A DNA stretch of 64,000 nt, taken from Pseudoalteromonas byunsanensis. GTDB lineage: Bacteria > Pseudomonadota > Gammaproteobacteria > Enterobacterales > Alteromonadaceae. The notes under the pieces are model-generated. The model was not told the origin of the DNA. It searched no databases and saw only the letters and a program-made list of their open reading frames with translations. Below are positions 38,187 through 46,952 of the stretch, in pieces (the stretch's first letter is position 1; every line of letters starts with the position of its first letter). A program made the translations under genes and the position numbers. The stretch is from assembly GCF_001854475.1 (NCBI RefSeq), contig NZ_MNAN01000037.1, forward strand, positions 224,762-288,761, read 5' to 3'.

Positions 38187-38663
38187 CTACGCGTACAAGT
38201 CCATTTGTGGTGAGCGACTATCTTCAACTTCAAAATATCGGTAGGAAAACTCGAGTGTTTCTATAAATACCTCACCATCTTGCGATTTCAGGTCGCTCGC
38301 CGACCACTTCACAGGATAGGCAGCTATGAAATCCCACTGCATACTAACGTTGCCCTTTTCATCCAATAACCGCACTTTAATATCTTTGGTTTGAATGGGA
38401 TTCGCCAAACCATCGTCCAGCGTATCTTTTACCCAGGCAATTAACGAAGATTCGTCAGTTGTCACACCTCGCTTGAGCACTAGATTTGAAAAGGTCGTCA
38501 TGGTGGGTAGACGGTATTTAAAACGGTTCTCACCACCACAGACCACATCTTCGCTTCCCATCTCCTTGCTCAATCCCAGTACTTCCTGAAAAGCAGCATC
38601 ACTGCTGCCCATCCCTGAGATTGAAACGCTGAAGTAAAAGCTGGTTTGCAGATTATGAGCCAT
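38187..38663 (-). CDS. Inner tube protein 2 (Afp5-like)
   Basis: The 158-aa product belongs to the phage T4 gp19-like tail tube family used by eCIS. It shows FYFSVSISGMGSSDAAFQEV, then NLVLKRGVTTDESSLIAWV, VSMQWDFIAAYPVKWSASDL, and LEFSYRYFEV. It is a paralogue of the upstream tube gene, which it overlaps by 11 bases. In Afp-type particles the second tube protein forms the first layer, between the main tube and the LysM/spike. Confidence 0.9.
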   Translation of the reverse strand: MAHNLQTSFYFSVSISGMGSSDAAFQEVLGLSKEMGSEDVVCGGENRFKYRLPTMTTFSNLVLKRGVTTDESSLIAWVKDTLDDGLANPIQTKDIKVRLLDEKGNVSMQWDFIAAYPVKWSASDLKSQDGEVFIETLEFSYRYFEVEDSRSPQMDLYA

Positions 38664-39117
38664 TGGTCACAATCAACTGTTCATGCGCTATTTCTAACGT
38701 ATCAACGGCTACTTCATTTCCATCCGACTTCAGATCAGTACCTGTGATTTTGGTCGGCCAAGCATTATTAAGCTGCCATTGCATGGTGGTTTTACCATCC
38801 TGATCAAGTAATTTGATCAACACCGTGCGACGCTTAATCGTGTTCATTTCAATTTCATCCATCCACTTCCAGAAATTGTTGTCATTCACAAAAATGCCAC
38901 GCTTCATAGTGATATTGCCGTACTTAGCAATGCCAGGCATTTTGATTGTGGAGAACAAAGTACTGTTACTGTGACGGTATTCGATCACTTGAACTTCTTT
39001 GTCCATCCCAGAGACTTCCTGAAAAGCCACTTTTTGTAGTTCCGTTCCAAGGTCAACCTCGAAACGGAACTTGGGCATTGGCCACGTGCTGCCTTCTTTG
39101 CTGCCGTCATCTGCCAT
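38653..39117 (-). CDS. Inner tube protein 1 (Afp1-like)
   Basis: The 154-aa product is the main tube subunit candidate: PKFRFEVDLGTELQKVAFQE, VIEYRHSNSTLFST, NITMKRGIFVND and TMQWQLNNAWPTKITGTDLK are the standard strands and loops of the gp19/Hcp-like tail tube family. ATAAGGGGAAATACC before the ATG is a strong ribosome site, as expected for a protein made in many copies. It lies 62 bases after the sheath gene. Confidence 0.9.
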   Translation of the reverse strand: MADDGSKEGSTWPMPKFRFEVDLGTELQKVAFQEVSGMDKEVQVIEYRHSNSTLFSTIKMPGIAKYGNITMKRGIFVNDNNFWKWMDEIEMNTIKRRTVLIKLLDQDGKTTMQWQLNNAWPTKITGTDLKSDGNEVAVDTLEIAHEQLIVTNGS

Positions 39118-39178
39118 GGTATTTCCCCTTATATTTTTTCTATAATTTGGTTAAACATAACTACCTCAGCGCTGCCTA

Positions 39179-40756
39179 TTAGCCTGACTTAGCCATTTCC
39201 TGTTCGAATGTGATCACAATAAATTCTGCTGGGTGAACAATCGCTACTTTTACCGACACTTTCATAAAACCGTTGAGAATATCGTCACTGGTCATCGTGG
39301 TGCCTAAACCACACTCAACCTGAAACGCATCTGACGCTTTAGAGCCTTGTAGACCACCTTCTTTCCAAATACTCATTAGGAAGCTGCCAATTTCGCTCTT
39401 AACCGCGCCCCATGTGTTGATATCATTAGGTGCAAACACATAAGCTCGAGCTGCCAATTTGCATGATTGCTCCAAGAAGGTCATGGTGCGGCGTACCGAT
39501 ACATAGCGCCAATCTTGAGAGTTACCATCAAGCGTTCGCGCACCCCATACCAAAATACCTTGACCATTGAAAAAGCGGATCGCGTTGACTGATTTACCCG
39601 ACACCGCATCAACGTTCAGGCCTGCCTGCTGCGTGTCATTTAAGCGAATAGGTAATGATGATGCGCCGACAATACTGGTGTTCGCAGGTGCTCCCCATAC
39701 GCCTTTAACATTGTCATTAACGGTATAAACACCCGCCATTCCGCCACTTGGAGGCAGCAAATTGGCATCAGTCAATACGTGATTAACTATTTGCACATAG
39801 GTTTGCGACGCATTCAACAGAGCAGCATTTAGCTGTGAAGTAGTCATCGAGCCATCATCCGCTTCAATCATAGAAATGATTTTCGAAGCTGTTGGATTTG
39901 GCGCAGATGGAGGATTCAACAATGGCTCTAACTGCTTAACGTCACCGCCAAATAAATTGGTGTAGTTAATTTCTGACGATTGCATGACAGTGGTGCCAAT
40001 GAATGGATAATATGCAACGCCATAATTCAAGCTATTTGAACCGGTATTGTTTCTGAACGTTTCTATATCATTCGTGTAGGTAATTGGGTCGGGAGTATTA
40101 CCGCCAATAATGTCAAACATACACACAGCGGTTTGCATTTCACCTGCTTGCAGCAGCATTTCTTGCATCAATGTACCGTTGTCGGCAACAGATAATAACG
40201 TCGCTTCAGGACAGATATAAATGGTTGGTTCCTGTTCATATTGCAACAAGTCTAAGCCACTTTTTAAGTCACTGAGCTTAACATTAGGGTTAACAATTTG
40301 CGCACCAACGGTACCTGGCTTACCTGATGATGGACCATAGGTTCCTACAGACACAATGTACGCATCGCCGCCGCCATTTTGATAAAACAGACGTACACTG
40401 TTGTATAAATAATAAATACTGTTTGGATCAGGCACTATTGAATAATAGCTACCAGAGAGCATCATATAATCGCCGGAGGTTGGTTTTTCTTTTTGCTCTA
40501 CTAAGTAGTATTCAGGGCTATATTGCGAGGCTGGATCTGCCGGAGGTGGCGGACTCCCCTTCATGTAAATAGACTGAAACTCAGCGAATGAGGTAATTTT
40601 TTGTGCCTTGTTGAAGTAAGACTTGCCCTGATACTCAGCCGTTGGCGTATAACCAATAAACGCAGGTACCGCCGTTGCGACGGGGACCACTGAGTTCGGG
40701 AAGGCATTGACTTCATCAATGTACACGCCGGGTGTTTTAATGTTGGAAGTTACCAT
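39179..40756 (-). CDS. Contractile sheath protein (Afp2-like)
   Basis: The 525-aa product has the tail-sheath signature at both ends: TPGVYIDEVNAFPNSVVPVA at the N-terminus, and NGQGILVWGARTLDGNSQDW followed by YVSVRRTMTFLEQSCKLAAR and a C-terminal FIVITFEQEMAKSG that makes the intersubunit handshake. The middle holds the surface domain. Only one sheath gene is present in the cluster, unlike Afp with three. The gene has its own upstream gap of 227 bases and may begin a strong internal transcript. Confidence 0.95.
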   Translation of the reverse strand: MVTSNIKTPGVYIDEVNAFPNSVVPVATAVPAFIGYTPTAEYQGKSYFNKAQKITSFAEFQSIYMKGSPPPPADPASQYSPEYYLVEQKEKPTSGDYMMLSGSYYSIVPDPNSIYYLYNSVRLFYQNGGGDAYIVSVGTYGPSSGKPGTVGAQIVNPNVKLSDLKSGLDLLQYEQEPTIYICPEATLLSVADNGTLMQEMLLQAGEMQTAVCMFDIIGGNTPDPITYTNDIETFRNNTGSNSLNYGVAYYPFIGTTVMQSSEINYTNLFGGDVKQLEPLLNPPSAPNPTASKIISMIEADDGSMTTSQLNAALLNASQTYVQIVNHVLTDANLLPPSGGMAGVYTVNDNVKGVWGAPANTSIVGASSLPIRLNDTQQAGLNVDAVSGKSVNAIRFFNGQGILVWGARTLDGNSQDWRYVSVRRTMTFLEQSCKLAARAYVFAPNDINTWGAVKSEIGSFLMSIWKEGGLQGSKASDAFQVECGLGTTMTSDDILNGFMKVSVKVAIVHPAEFIVITFEQEMAKSG

Positions 40757-40983
40757 AACATCGTTTGCCTTTTGTTCCTGTTTGACTAAATTTCGTTTTC
40801 CTTCGACCTATAAAGTGAAGTGAAAACCCTTTTGTGCCGCTACAGTAAGGTGTTGTATATCACTGTATCGACTGGTTTTTTTACGGTATTTCACATGCCA
40901 TTTTCTAAGCAAACCCCATTTATGGGCTAACCCCAATCAGGCATTACTGGCCTGACGCTAGTGTTACTCAATGGCAAAGTAAC
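40757..40983. promoter_or_regulatory. Gap before the sheath gene, probable internal promoter
   Basis: This is the largest gap inside the cluster. TCAGGC ... GCCTGA (about 40938-40957) is a short hairpin just past the stop of the 280-aa gene and could reduce readthrough. TTTATAGG near 40805-40812 on the minus strand could be a -10 element, but no good -35 matches. Placement before the sheath and tube genes, which need high expression, supports a promoter. Confidence 0.35.
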
Positions 40984-41826
40984 CTAGAAATAAACATACA
41001 TGTGTGACTGTATGCACACCGGGAACGACTCATTCGAATTCATCGGAACTCCAAAGTGAAGCTGATCACTTCTTGGAGCTGGTAACGCGCTAATCACGGT
41101 ACGCTTGATATAGTGCTCACCAGTACTGTCTAACTTTTGTGTATCAACCAACTCAAAACGGGGTTCTGGAACTTGCTGTAGCGGCAAGTTGAACTCCCCA
41201 CTATTACTTAACCAAGCTGTTTCACCATCTTGAGTTTTGTAAGAGCTCGGTGTGGAAAATGACACTTCATTTTTCTTATCAACTAATTGAGGATGATATA
41301 AATGGGTCTGACCGCGCTGTATTAGGTGATATACCCACTGAGTTTCCCGCGCCGACAGAACTATCTGATAGGACTCAGTGGTCATCAAATCATTAATATT
41401 GAATACAATTTTTGCAATTGCGCGATCGACAAATACATCCTGTGTTGCCTCATAAAGCGTATTAACTTGCAACAGGCTCACTCCCTTACCTTCAGACACT
41501 GGCGTACTGTTGGCACTATTGAACTGGAGCAGCCCTTTCCAATCCATCGGCAAGTCAGTAAAGGTTACAAAGTCACTTAAAGGTTGTAGCAACCAGAACT
41601 CTAATGTCTGAATGTTTTGACTATTTCTTAGGAAGTGCAAAAAATCTGTTTTTGAGGTGTTTTGATAGCCGTATAGGCGCCAAGTTGTACCATCTTTATG
41701 TAGCGACATTTGATAGCGGTTTAACCAAAATTGAGTCGTTGAGGTCGCTTGTAACTGAGCATTACTCCACTTTTTGCCTGCGAAGTAGCCATGTTCAAGA
41801 AATAAGCTAAACAAGCTAAACATCAA
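40984..41826 (-). CDS. Unknown eCIS-cluster protein between terminator and sheath (280 aa)
   Basis: No family is recognised. The product is mostly beta-rich by composition, with many Trp and Tyr (WRLYGYQNTSKTDFLHFL, LEFWLLQPLSDFVTFTDLPM) and no signal peptide. Its ATG overlaps the stop of the terminator gene by four bases, so the two are translationally coupled. It may be a cap adaptor or collar component working with the terminator. That role is inferred only from position. Confidence 0.65.
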   Translation of the reverse strand: MMFSLFSLFLEHGYFAGKKWSNAQLQATSTTQFWLNRYQMSLHKDGTTWRLYGYQNTSKTDFLHFLRNSQNIQTLEFWLLQPLSDFVTFTDLPMDWKGLLQFNSANSTPVSEGKGVSLLQVNTLYEATQDVFVDRAIAKIVFNINDLMTTESYQIVLSARETQWVYHLIQRGQTHLYHPQLVDKKNEVSFSTPSSYKTQDGETAWLSNSGEFNLPLQQVPEPRFELVDTQKLDSTGEHYIKRTVISALPAPRSDQLHFGVPMNSNESFPVCIQSHMYVYF

Positions 41827-42419
41827 ACTGATGCCTCACTATCGACATCTGTTATTGCACCGACACTACCCATTACTTGTAGTGACTGCACCGCAACATG
41901 GCGTATTTTATATATAATTGACGGCTGATATTTAGCCCCTAATGCGCTCCATAAGTTATGGGTTTGAGTATAAGGTGAGTTTTCAATTTCAAACTGAAGC
42001 TGGAATAAGTCTGAGGGCATGTTAGGAAAGTCTTTTTTCGTCAGTGTCGGGTAGGCCTGAAAGAACGCCACCGATGCACTCAAAAATTTAAGCGCCTCAT
42101 TATAAGAATCAAAGTGTGCTGTCAGTAATATGTCTAGGTTAAAACGTGTTGTTGGTTGTAACTGCTGAACTTGTGTGGTTTGTACCGTTCGCTGACCGCC
42201 ATAAAACTGCTTATTTGTTTCATGCTCTAAATTGATCAAAGTAATGACGAGTTTGTTTTGATTCGCAAGTGGAGGCGTACCATTTGATTCAACCAAATGG
42301 TTCATAATGACAATGTCGCTATCAAGGGCGAATTTTGTTCTTAGTGTTTGGTTAAGTTGTTGCTCGACAAAACGTAAGGCTAAATCAATCACATCATCCT
42401 TCCACCAAAAAATAGCCAT
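41823..42419 (-). CDS. DUF4255 / Pvc16-type tube terminator
   Basis: The 198-aa product matches the Pvc16 N-terminal (DUF4255) family: IDLALRFVEQQLNQTL near the start, VIMNHLVESNGTPPLANQNK, then KLVITLINLEHETNKQFYGG and FNLDILLTAHFDSYNEALKF, SASVAFFQAYPTLT and QLQFEIENSPYTQTHNLWSA. In Afp/PVC this protein caps the distal end of the tube and sheath. It is the first gene of the cluster. No strong ribosome site precedes the ATG. Confidence 0.88.
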   Translation of the reverse strand: MAIFWWKDDVIDLALRFVEQQLNQTLRTKFALDSDIVIMNHLVESNGTPPLANQNKLVITLINLEHETNKQFYGGQRTVQTTQVQQLQPTTRFNLDILLTAHFDSYNEALKFLSASVAFFQAYPTLTKKDFPNMPSDLFQLQFEIENSPYTQTHNLWSALGAKYQPSIIYKIRHVAVQSLQVMGSVGAITDVDSEASV

Positions 42420-42875
42420 CCATGTTAGATACGAATAAACAGCGCAAAAAAGTTAAAGTAGTGTAACCACAATGATAAATAAAGCAATTACACCTCATTA
42501 CACTATTTACAATATTTTTCATAACTTACTGATTAGATATAGGAAACCCTATGAAGAATGCACGTAAAATAATGATTTTTTGGTATTTTTTAATAAAGAC
42601 AATAACACCTTAATACTTTATAACTATTTTCATCCCCTTTATATAGATGATAGATAAATGCAAAAATCACAACAAAAAAAATAAAGAGCATATGCTTAGG
42701 ATCAACCCATATTTTTATAAAAAAGGTTATAAATATAGGTAAGTACACGCTAACAACGTTTCACTGTGACGAATTTTGATACAATTACACACTATGGGCC
42801 CGAGATACGACGCAGTACAAAGTAGAACCATAAAAGTGGTATATTGAAGAGGTGCTAAGGACTTAGTGGTATGAA
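42420..42875. other. AT-rich region upstream of the eCIS operon
   Basis: This should hold the main eCIS promoter, reading to the left, but I cannot pick a convincing -35/-10 pair. On the + strand a 20-codon frame at about 42551 (MKNARKIMIFWY...) has a moderate ribosome site and is probably chance. Confidence 0.4.
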
Positions 42876-43191
42876 TTATATACTAATAATAATTTTCATC
42901 GGTACGAGCTGGATAAACTGACCATTCGCCAATGGATGCTCAATTTCACCACCAGCGACAAACAGGTGCTACGAATGTCAGGCAACAAAATTCTTTTGCT
43001 CTCGTTTGCTCTTCAGAGGTGGCTAAAATCATGGATTTGATCCCTTTGCGTGTAAAATCAGGTTCAATAAAAAACGCTCTGATTTGGACAACATATGAGT
43101 GTAGGACTGGGTATTTCAACACATTCCAAAGCAAAGTATGTATTATCAGTGATAAGCTCAGACCCATTGTGCAACTTGAATAGTAGCGCAA
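42876..43191 (-). pseudogene. Decayed GNAT acetyltransferase
   Basis: Minus-strand translation gives VVQIRAFFIEPDFTRKGIKS, MILATSEEQTRAKEFCCLTF and then, after a change of frame near 42970, LFVAGGEIEHPLANGQFIQL followed by VPMK and a stop at 42876. The pattern I-R-A-F-F-V-x-P-x-x-x-R-x-G-I-G plus I/V-x-x-P-L-x-N-G-x-x-x-x-x-V-x-M-x-K is that of a GNAT N-acetyltransferase. The N-terminal half is absent and the frame is broken between the acetyl-CoA-binding motif and the C-terminus, so this is a remnant. It lies at the upstream border of the eCIS cluster. Confidence 0.65.
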
Positions 43192-43243
43192 TGAATGAGT
43201 GCGTTACGTATTATCAATGCGTTACTCACCTCGTTAAGGCTAT

Positions 43244-43274
43244 TTGAAAAGTGGCAGAACCCCGCCACTTTCAA
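43244..43274 (-). terminator. Hairpin after the M20 dipeptidase gene, probable terminator
   Basis: On the minus strand TGAAAGTGGC...GCCACTTTTCA forms a stem with one bulge. There is no long T-run after it. Confidence 0.5.
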
Positions 43275-43292
43275 TGTCTACTGATAATAAAG

Positions 43293-44783
43293 CTACATAT
43301 TCCCAAGCTCAATCATCATAGCCGTGTACATACGCAAGTTAAGCTCAAGCTGTTCCACTGTTATGAATTCATGCTCCGAGTGACCCGTATAATTTTTACC
43401 CGGCATAGATGGGCCAAAACTGACCGCATTGTCGAATAGCTTGGCGTTGGTACCGCCACCAATTGACACAAAACCTGCATCAGCATCATTGGTATAATGC
43501 TTAAAGATATCTAGTAACTTTTGTGCATGTGGCGCGTTGTCCAATAGCATTGGTTCACCTAATTCAATCTCAACCTTGTCTAACGTCACTTGATTGGCCA
43601 GCTGCCAGTTATCGATGGCTTGGCGGATTTGCTGTTCTAACAATTGGGCCTGTTTACCTACTGGTCGACGGACATTAACAGATAACACAACATCATCTCC
43701 ACGACGCGCTAACAACGTTGGCGCAACGGTCATCGGACCCATAAAGTCATGGCTGTAGGCTATCTCACCAAAATGCTTACCATACAAGTCTGTGCCAACA
43801 AGCTGATTAATAAATGTGATTGCCTGACCGTCTGCATTTAGCTCAAGGGTCACACCACTAAACAATTCTGCAAGGTGAGCGATCGCGTTCACACCTGCTT
43901 CAGGCTCAGATGAATGAGCTGAAACACCTTTGACACTCACCTTCACTCCCTGTGGCTGCTGTGCAAACGACACTTTAACCTGAGACAAAGAGTTAGCTCT
44001 AGTCTGCAACTGCGCTAGAAGTTCCGCCGATGCATTATGCACAATCACGCTGGCATCTTCTGGGATCTGGCTTTTAAATGCCCCCCCAGTTAAATTACTT
44101 ACATACACTCCATTACCTGTAGATGTACCTTTAAATGTTGGCTCAATTAAGCTCCAACCTTTTTCAGCTACAACGACAGGATAACTCGCATCTATAGTGA
44201 TGGCATATTTGGGCTGCTCATAATTTTCCATAAAAGCCTTGAGAGGCTCCCAGTCTGATTCTTCAGCTAGATAGATCATCAACTCTATGCGATTGTTCAG
44301 CTCTACTCCTTGATCTTTTATCGCTTTCATCGCATAAAGCGCTGTTGCAATCGGCCCCTTATCATCTTCTGTCCCGCGCGCGATAAGTTTGCCAGGTTCA
44401 GTCGTTGAATCTAAATAAAAAGGGCTTTGCTGCCATTTTTTAGGATCCGCAGGTTGTACATCCCCATGAGTAACAACAGTGACTTTTTGCGCTTGCGTGC
44501 CCAGACCAATCAGTACCGTATGACCCTCGTCCTGATAATCTAGACCCAGTTGCGCCGCTTTCATCTTAAGCAGCTGCTTGAAACCGATAAAGTCTGGATT
44601 TTCTGGAGTTGCTATGCCTTCTATATTCACGGTGGGAAAAGACACCAGATTGGCGAGCGTATGGATCTGAGCCTGATGATAGTTTTTGACGGCGTACTGC
44701 GCCGTTTTTACACTAATATCTTCTATGTTTGCTTGAACACTGCTTGCAAGCATTGCCGCTGCCACATATACGAGACGGGTCAT
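43293..44783 (-). CDS. Exported M20-family dipeptidase
   Basis: The 496-aa product has a signal peptide (MTRLVYVAAAMLASSVQA). The M20/M28 co-catalytic zinc site is complete by eye: VVTHGDVQPAD (His and Asp), RGTEDDKGPIA (bridging Asp), YLAEESDWEP (general base Glu and metal Glu), IDASYPVV (Asp) and GHSEHEFI (His). An inserted dimerisation-type domain (VKVSVKGVSAHSSEPEAG) is typical. It is probably a periplasmic PepV/carnosinase-like dipeptidase. The ribosome site CAAGGAAACTAAC is good. Confidence 0.85.
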   Translation of the reverse strand: MTRLVYVAAAMLASSVQANIEDISVKTAQYAVKNYHQAQIHTLANLVSFPTVNIEGIATPENPDFIGFKQLLKMKAAQLGLDYQDEGHTVLIGLGTQAQKVTVVTHGDVQPADPKKWQQSPFYLDSTTEPGKLIARGTEDDKGPIATALYAMKAIKDQGVELNNRIELMIYLAEESDWEPLKAFMENYEQPKYAITIDASYPVVVAEKGWSLIEPTFKGTSTGNGVYVSNLTGGAFKSQIPEDASVIVHNASAELLAQLQTRANSLSQVKVSFAQQPQGVKVSVKGVSAHSSEPEAGVNAIAHLAELFSGVTLELNADGQAITFINQLVGTDLYGKHFGEIAYSHDFMGPMTVAPTLLARRGDDVVLSVNVRRPVGKQAQLLEQQIRQAIDNWQLANQVTLDKVEIELGEPMLLDNAPHAQKLLDIFKHYTNDADAGFVSIGGGTNAKLFDNAVSFGPSMPGKNYTGHSEHEFITVEQLELNLRMYTAMMIELGNM

Positions 44784-44804
44784 GTTAGTTTCCTTGATTC
44801 TGTA

Positions 44805-44832
44805 TAAACAACAAAGGGGGCTTGCGCCCCCT
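44805..44832 (-). terminator. Rho-independent terminator
   Basis: On the minus strand AGGGGGC-GCAA-GCCCCCT is followed by TTGTTGTTT. It separates the DUF885 gene from the M20 gene. Confidence 0.85.
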
Positions 44833-44857
44833 AATGTAAATAGGATGAACGCTTAGA

Positions 44858-46741
44858 CTAAGCCTGTTTTTGCTTCTTAATCCAACGCTTAACGTCTTCT
44901 TCAACCAAAGCGAGAGGACGTGCGCCCTTAAGCAAGATCAGATCATGAAACGCTTTGACATCAAACTTATCACCAAGAGCTTCTTTTGCCATACTGCGCA
45001 ACTCAACCAACTTTAACATACCCAGTTTATAACCAAGCGCTTGCCCCGGCCATGCAATATAACGGTCAATCGCAGCGGTCACATCACTCATTGCTGTCCC
45101 CGTCGCTTCGGCAAAATATTCGATCGCTTGTTGGCGCGTCCACTTTTTATGATGTAAGCCTGTATCTACCACCAAGCGTGCAGCGCGGTATACCTCTGCT
45201 TGTAAACGACCTAAATCACCAAATGGGTCATTTTCGTACATCCCCATCTCATAAGCGACGAGTTCTGAATAAAGTGCCCAACCTTCAATATATCCATTAA
45301 ATGAAGCATTTTGACGCATTAAGCCAATATCAGTTTGCAGCATATTCAGGGCAATTTGAAAATGGTGCCCAGGCACCGCTTCATGGTAAGTCAGTGTTTT
45401 CATTGCAAAACTTGGCACTGCTTTCATATCTTTCAAGTTGATAGCAAAGATCCCTGGACGGCTACCGTCTAACGATGGGCCATTGTAATACCCACCTGGT
45501 GCCCCTGCTTCGACAGCTTTTGGGATACGTTTTACTTCCACCTTTTGAGGTGGCAGTGTTGAAAATAGTTCAGGCGCTCTTTTGTTGATGGTTTCAATTT
45601 CGCCACGTAAGAAAGTCAGTAGCTTTTCACGTCCTTCGTCACTGTCTTCATATAAGAAACGCTCTTCTTCGTTAAGCTGCTGCATTCGCTCACCAACGCT
45701 GCCTTCACTATAGCCATTGGCTTTTAAGATCTCATCCATGCGTTTGGTAATGCGCTCAACTTCCTGCAAACCAATATTGTGAATTTGCTCGGCGGTCATA
45801 TCTGAATCGGCCAAATAAGTAATAGCGTGTTGATAATATGCTTCACCATTTGGTTGTGCCCAAATCCCAACTTTATCTGGTGCTTTACTTTCTAGCGCTT
45901 GCATGTCGGTGCTCACCTTGGCAAAAGCTGGATAAATTTTGTTTTTAATAATCGCCGTTGCTTCTTCCACCATAGACTGTTTGGTTTCTTGCGAAAGCTC
46001 ACCAACTGACTCCAACTTTTGAGCGAATGACGCTACTAGCGGGTGCGCCGCAGCATCTGGCGCAGTAAAGTTGTTTAAGTAACCCAAAGTATTAGCAAAC
46101 AAAGGCTTAGGTAAAATAACCCCTTTTTTTGCATCAACAGCCGCTTTTGAACGCACTTGTTCTGTTACATTGGCAAATGCTTCTAATCTTGCCAAATAGT
46201 CTTTTGCATCTTGTTCTGACTCAACGCCATGCTGATCTTTGAGAATATTCGGAATATCGACCAGGGGCCCAGACAACTGATTGATAATATATGGCAAATG
46301 ACCACCCCAAGTATCGATATAGCCTGCCGAGAACTGGCTATGACCAGCATAATATCTCGCAAGCACTTCGTTGACTTTCACATGCAACATTTCGTCTTCG
46401 TTCAGTGGTAGAGTCTGTAACTGTTTTAGCTGCTCAGCAGCCTTATTCATATCAATTTGCAAAGCTTGCATACCCGCAAGCGAGTAGTTAGGTAATCTAG
46501 AGGCATACTCACCATATTGCTCTGGTGAAAGCTTAAGCGATGTTGCTAATGCTGGTTGGTGAGTAATGAATGTTTGCGTATATTGTTCGACAACCTCATT
46601 AACAGCTTCGGAACTCGAAGTGCTGGTTACTTCAGCTGCGGTTTTAGCAGCAGATGAAGCGGAACTGGTTTGAGTGCTTTCTGATGAGCACCCTGCAAGG
46701 GCAAAAAGTACGGCTAAGCTTACTAAGCTTGCTTTTTTCAT
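44858..46741 (-). CDS. DUF885 lipoprotein, probable metallo-carboxypeptidase-like enzyme
   Basis: The start at 46741 is preceded by AATGGAGTTCGTC and gives a lipoprotein signal with lipobox (SLAVLFALAGCSS, Cys near residue 17); the frame extends to 46777 without support. The 627-aa product is a DUF885 protein. The family's zinc-type motif is clear: TYHEAVPGHHFQIALNM, with a downstream Glu in EGWALYSELVAYEMG. Family members are exported putative peptidases. Terminator hairpins bracket the gene, so it is monocistronic. Confidence 0.85.
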   Translation of the reverse strand: MKKASLVSLAVLFALAGCSSESTQTSSASSAAKTAAEVTSTSSSEAVNEVVEQYTQTFITHQPALATSLKLSPEQYGEYASRLPNYSLAGMQALQIDMNKAAEQLKQLQTLPLNEDEMLHVKVNEVLARYYAGHSQFSAGYIDTWGGHLPYIINQLSGPLVDIPNILKDQHGVESEQDAKDYLARLEAFANVTEQVRSKAAVDAKKGVILPKPLFANTLGYLNNFTAPDAAAHPLVASFAQKLESVGELSQETKQSMVEEATAIIKNKIYPAFAKVSTDMQALESKAPDKVGIWAQPNGEAYYQHAITYLADSDMTAEQIHNIGLQEVERITKRMDEILKANGYSEGSVGERMQQLNEEERFLYEDSDEGREKLLTFLRGEIETINKRAPELFSTLPPQKVEVKRIPKAVEAGAPGGYYNGPSLDGSRPGIFAINLKDMKAVPSFAMKTLTYHEAVPGHHFQIALNMLQTDIGLMRQNASFNGYIEGWALYSELVAYEMGMYENDPFGDLGRLQAEVYRAARLVVDTGLHHKKWTRQQAIEYFAEATGTAMSDVTAAIDRYIAWPGQALGYKLGMLKLVELRSMAKEALGDKFDVKAFHDLILLKGARPLALVEEDVKRWIKKQKQA

Positions 46742-46952
46742 GACGAACTCCATTGGTAACGAGAAAAGGCGACCCATTTAGTGTAATAGGTATCTGGTTT
46801 TTTATTCTTATTGTTATATTCTCAATACCATTTTTTGCGTACAATATACAGCGTAATACGTCGAACAACAGACAATTAAGTATCCATACTGATTTCATCA
46901 AGTAACAGCTATCTAGTATAAACAATGTGTTTTCTAGTTATTTTTAGTTTCG

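Larger units (their letters stand above)
16303..42419 (-). other. Extracellular contractile injection system (eCIS) gene cluster
   Basis: About 26 kb of co-directional genes encode a headless contractile tail of the Afp/PVC/eCIS kind: terminator, sheath, two tubes, DUF5908, LysM, spike, PAAR, gp25, baseplate J, Afp12-like, tape measure, AAA+ ATPase and a DUF4157 protein. No capsid, portal, terminase, integrase or lysis gene is seen, which argues against a prophage. The system would assemble in the cytoplasm, be released on lysis and inject cargo into a target cell. The AAA+ ATPase, DUF5908 and DUF4157 genes are typical eCIS markers and separate it from R-type pyocins and from T6SS. Confidence 0.9.

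Noticed and set aside
16303..42419. Prophage or type VI secretion system as explanation of the tail genes
   Set aside because: No head, packaging, lysis or integrase genes and no T6SS membrane complex or ClpV; the AAA+ ATPase, DUF5908, DUF4157 and Pvc16-type genes fit eCIS.
42551..42613. 20-codon + strand frame (MKNARKIMIFWY...) upstream of the eCIS
   Set aside because: Only a moderate ribosome site and AT-rich composition that makes such frames likely by chance.
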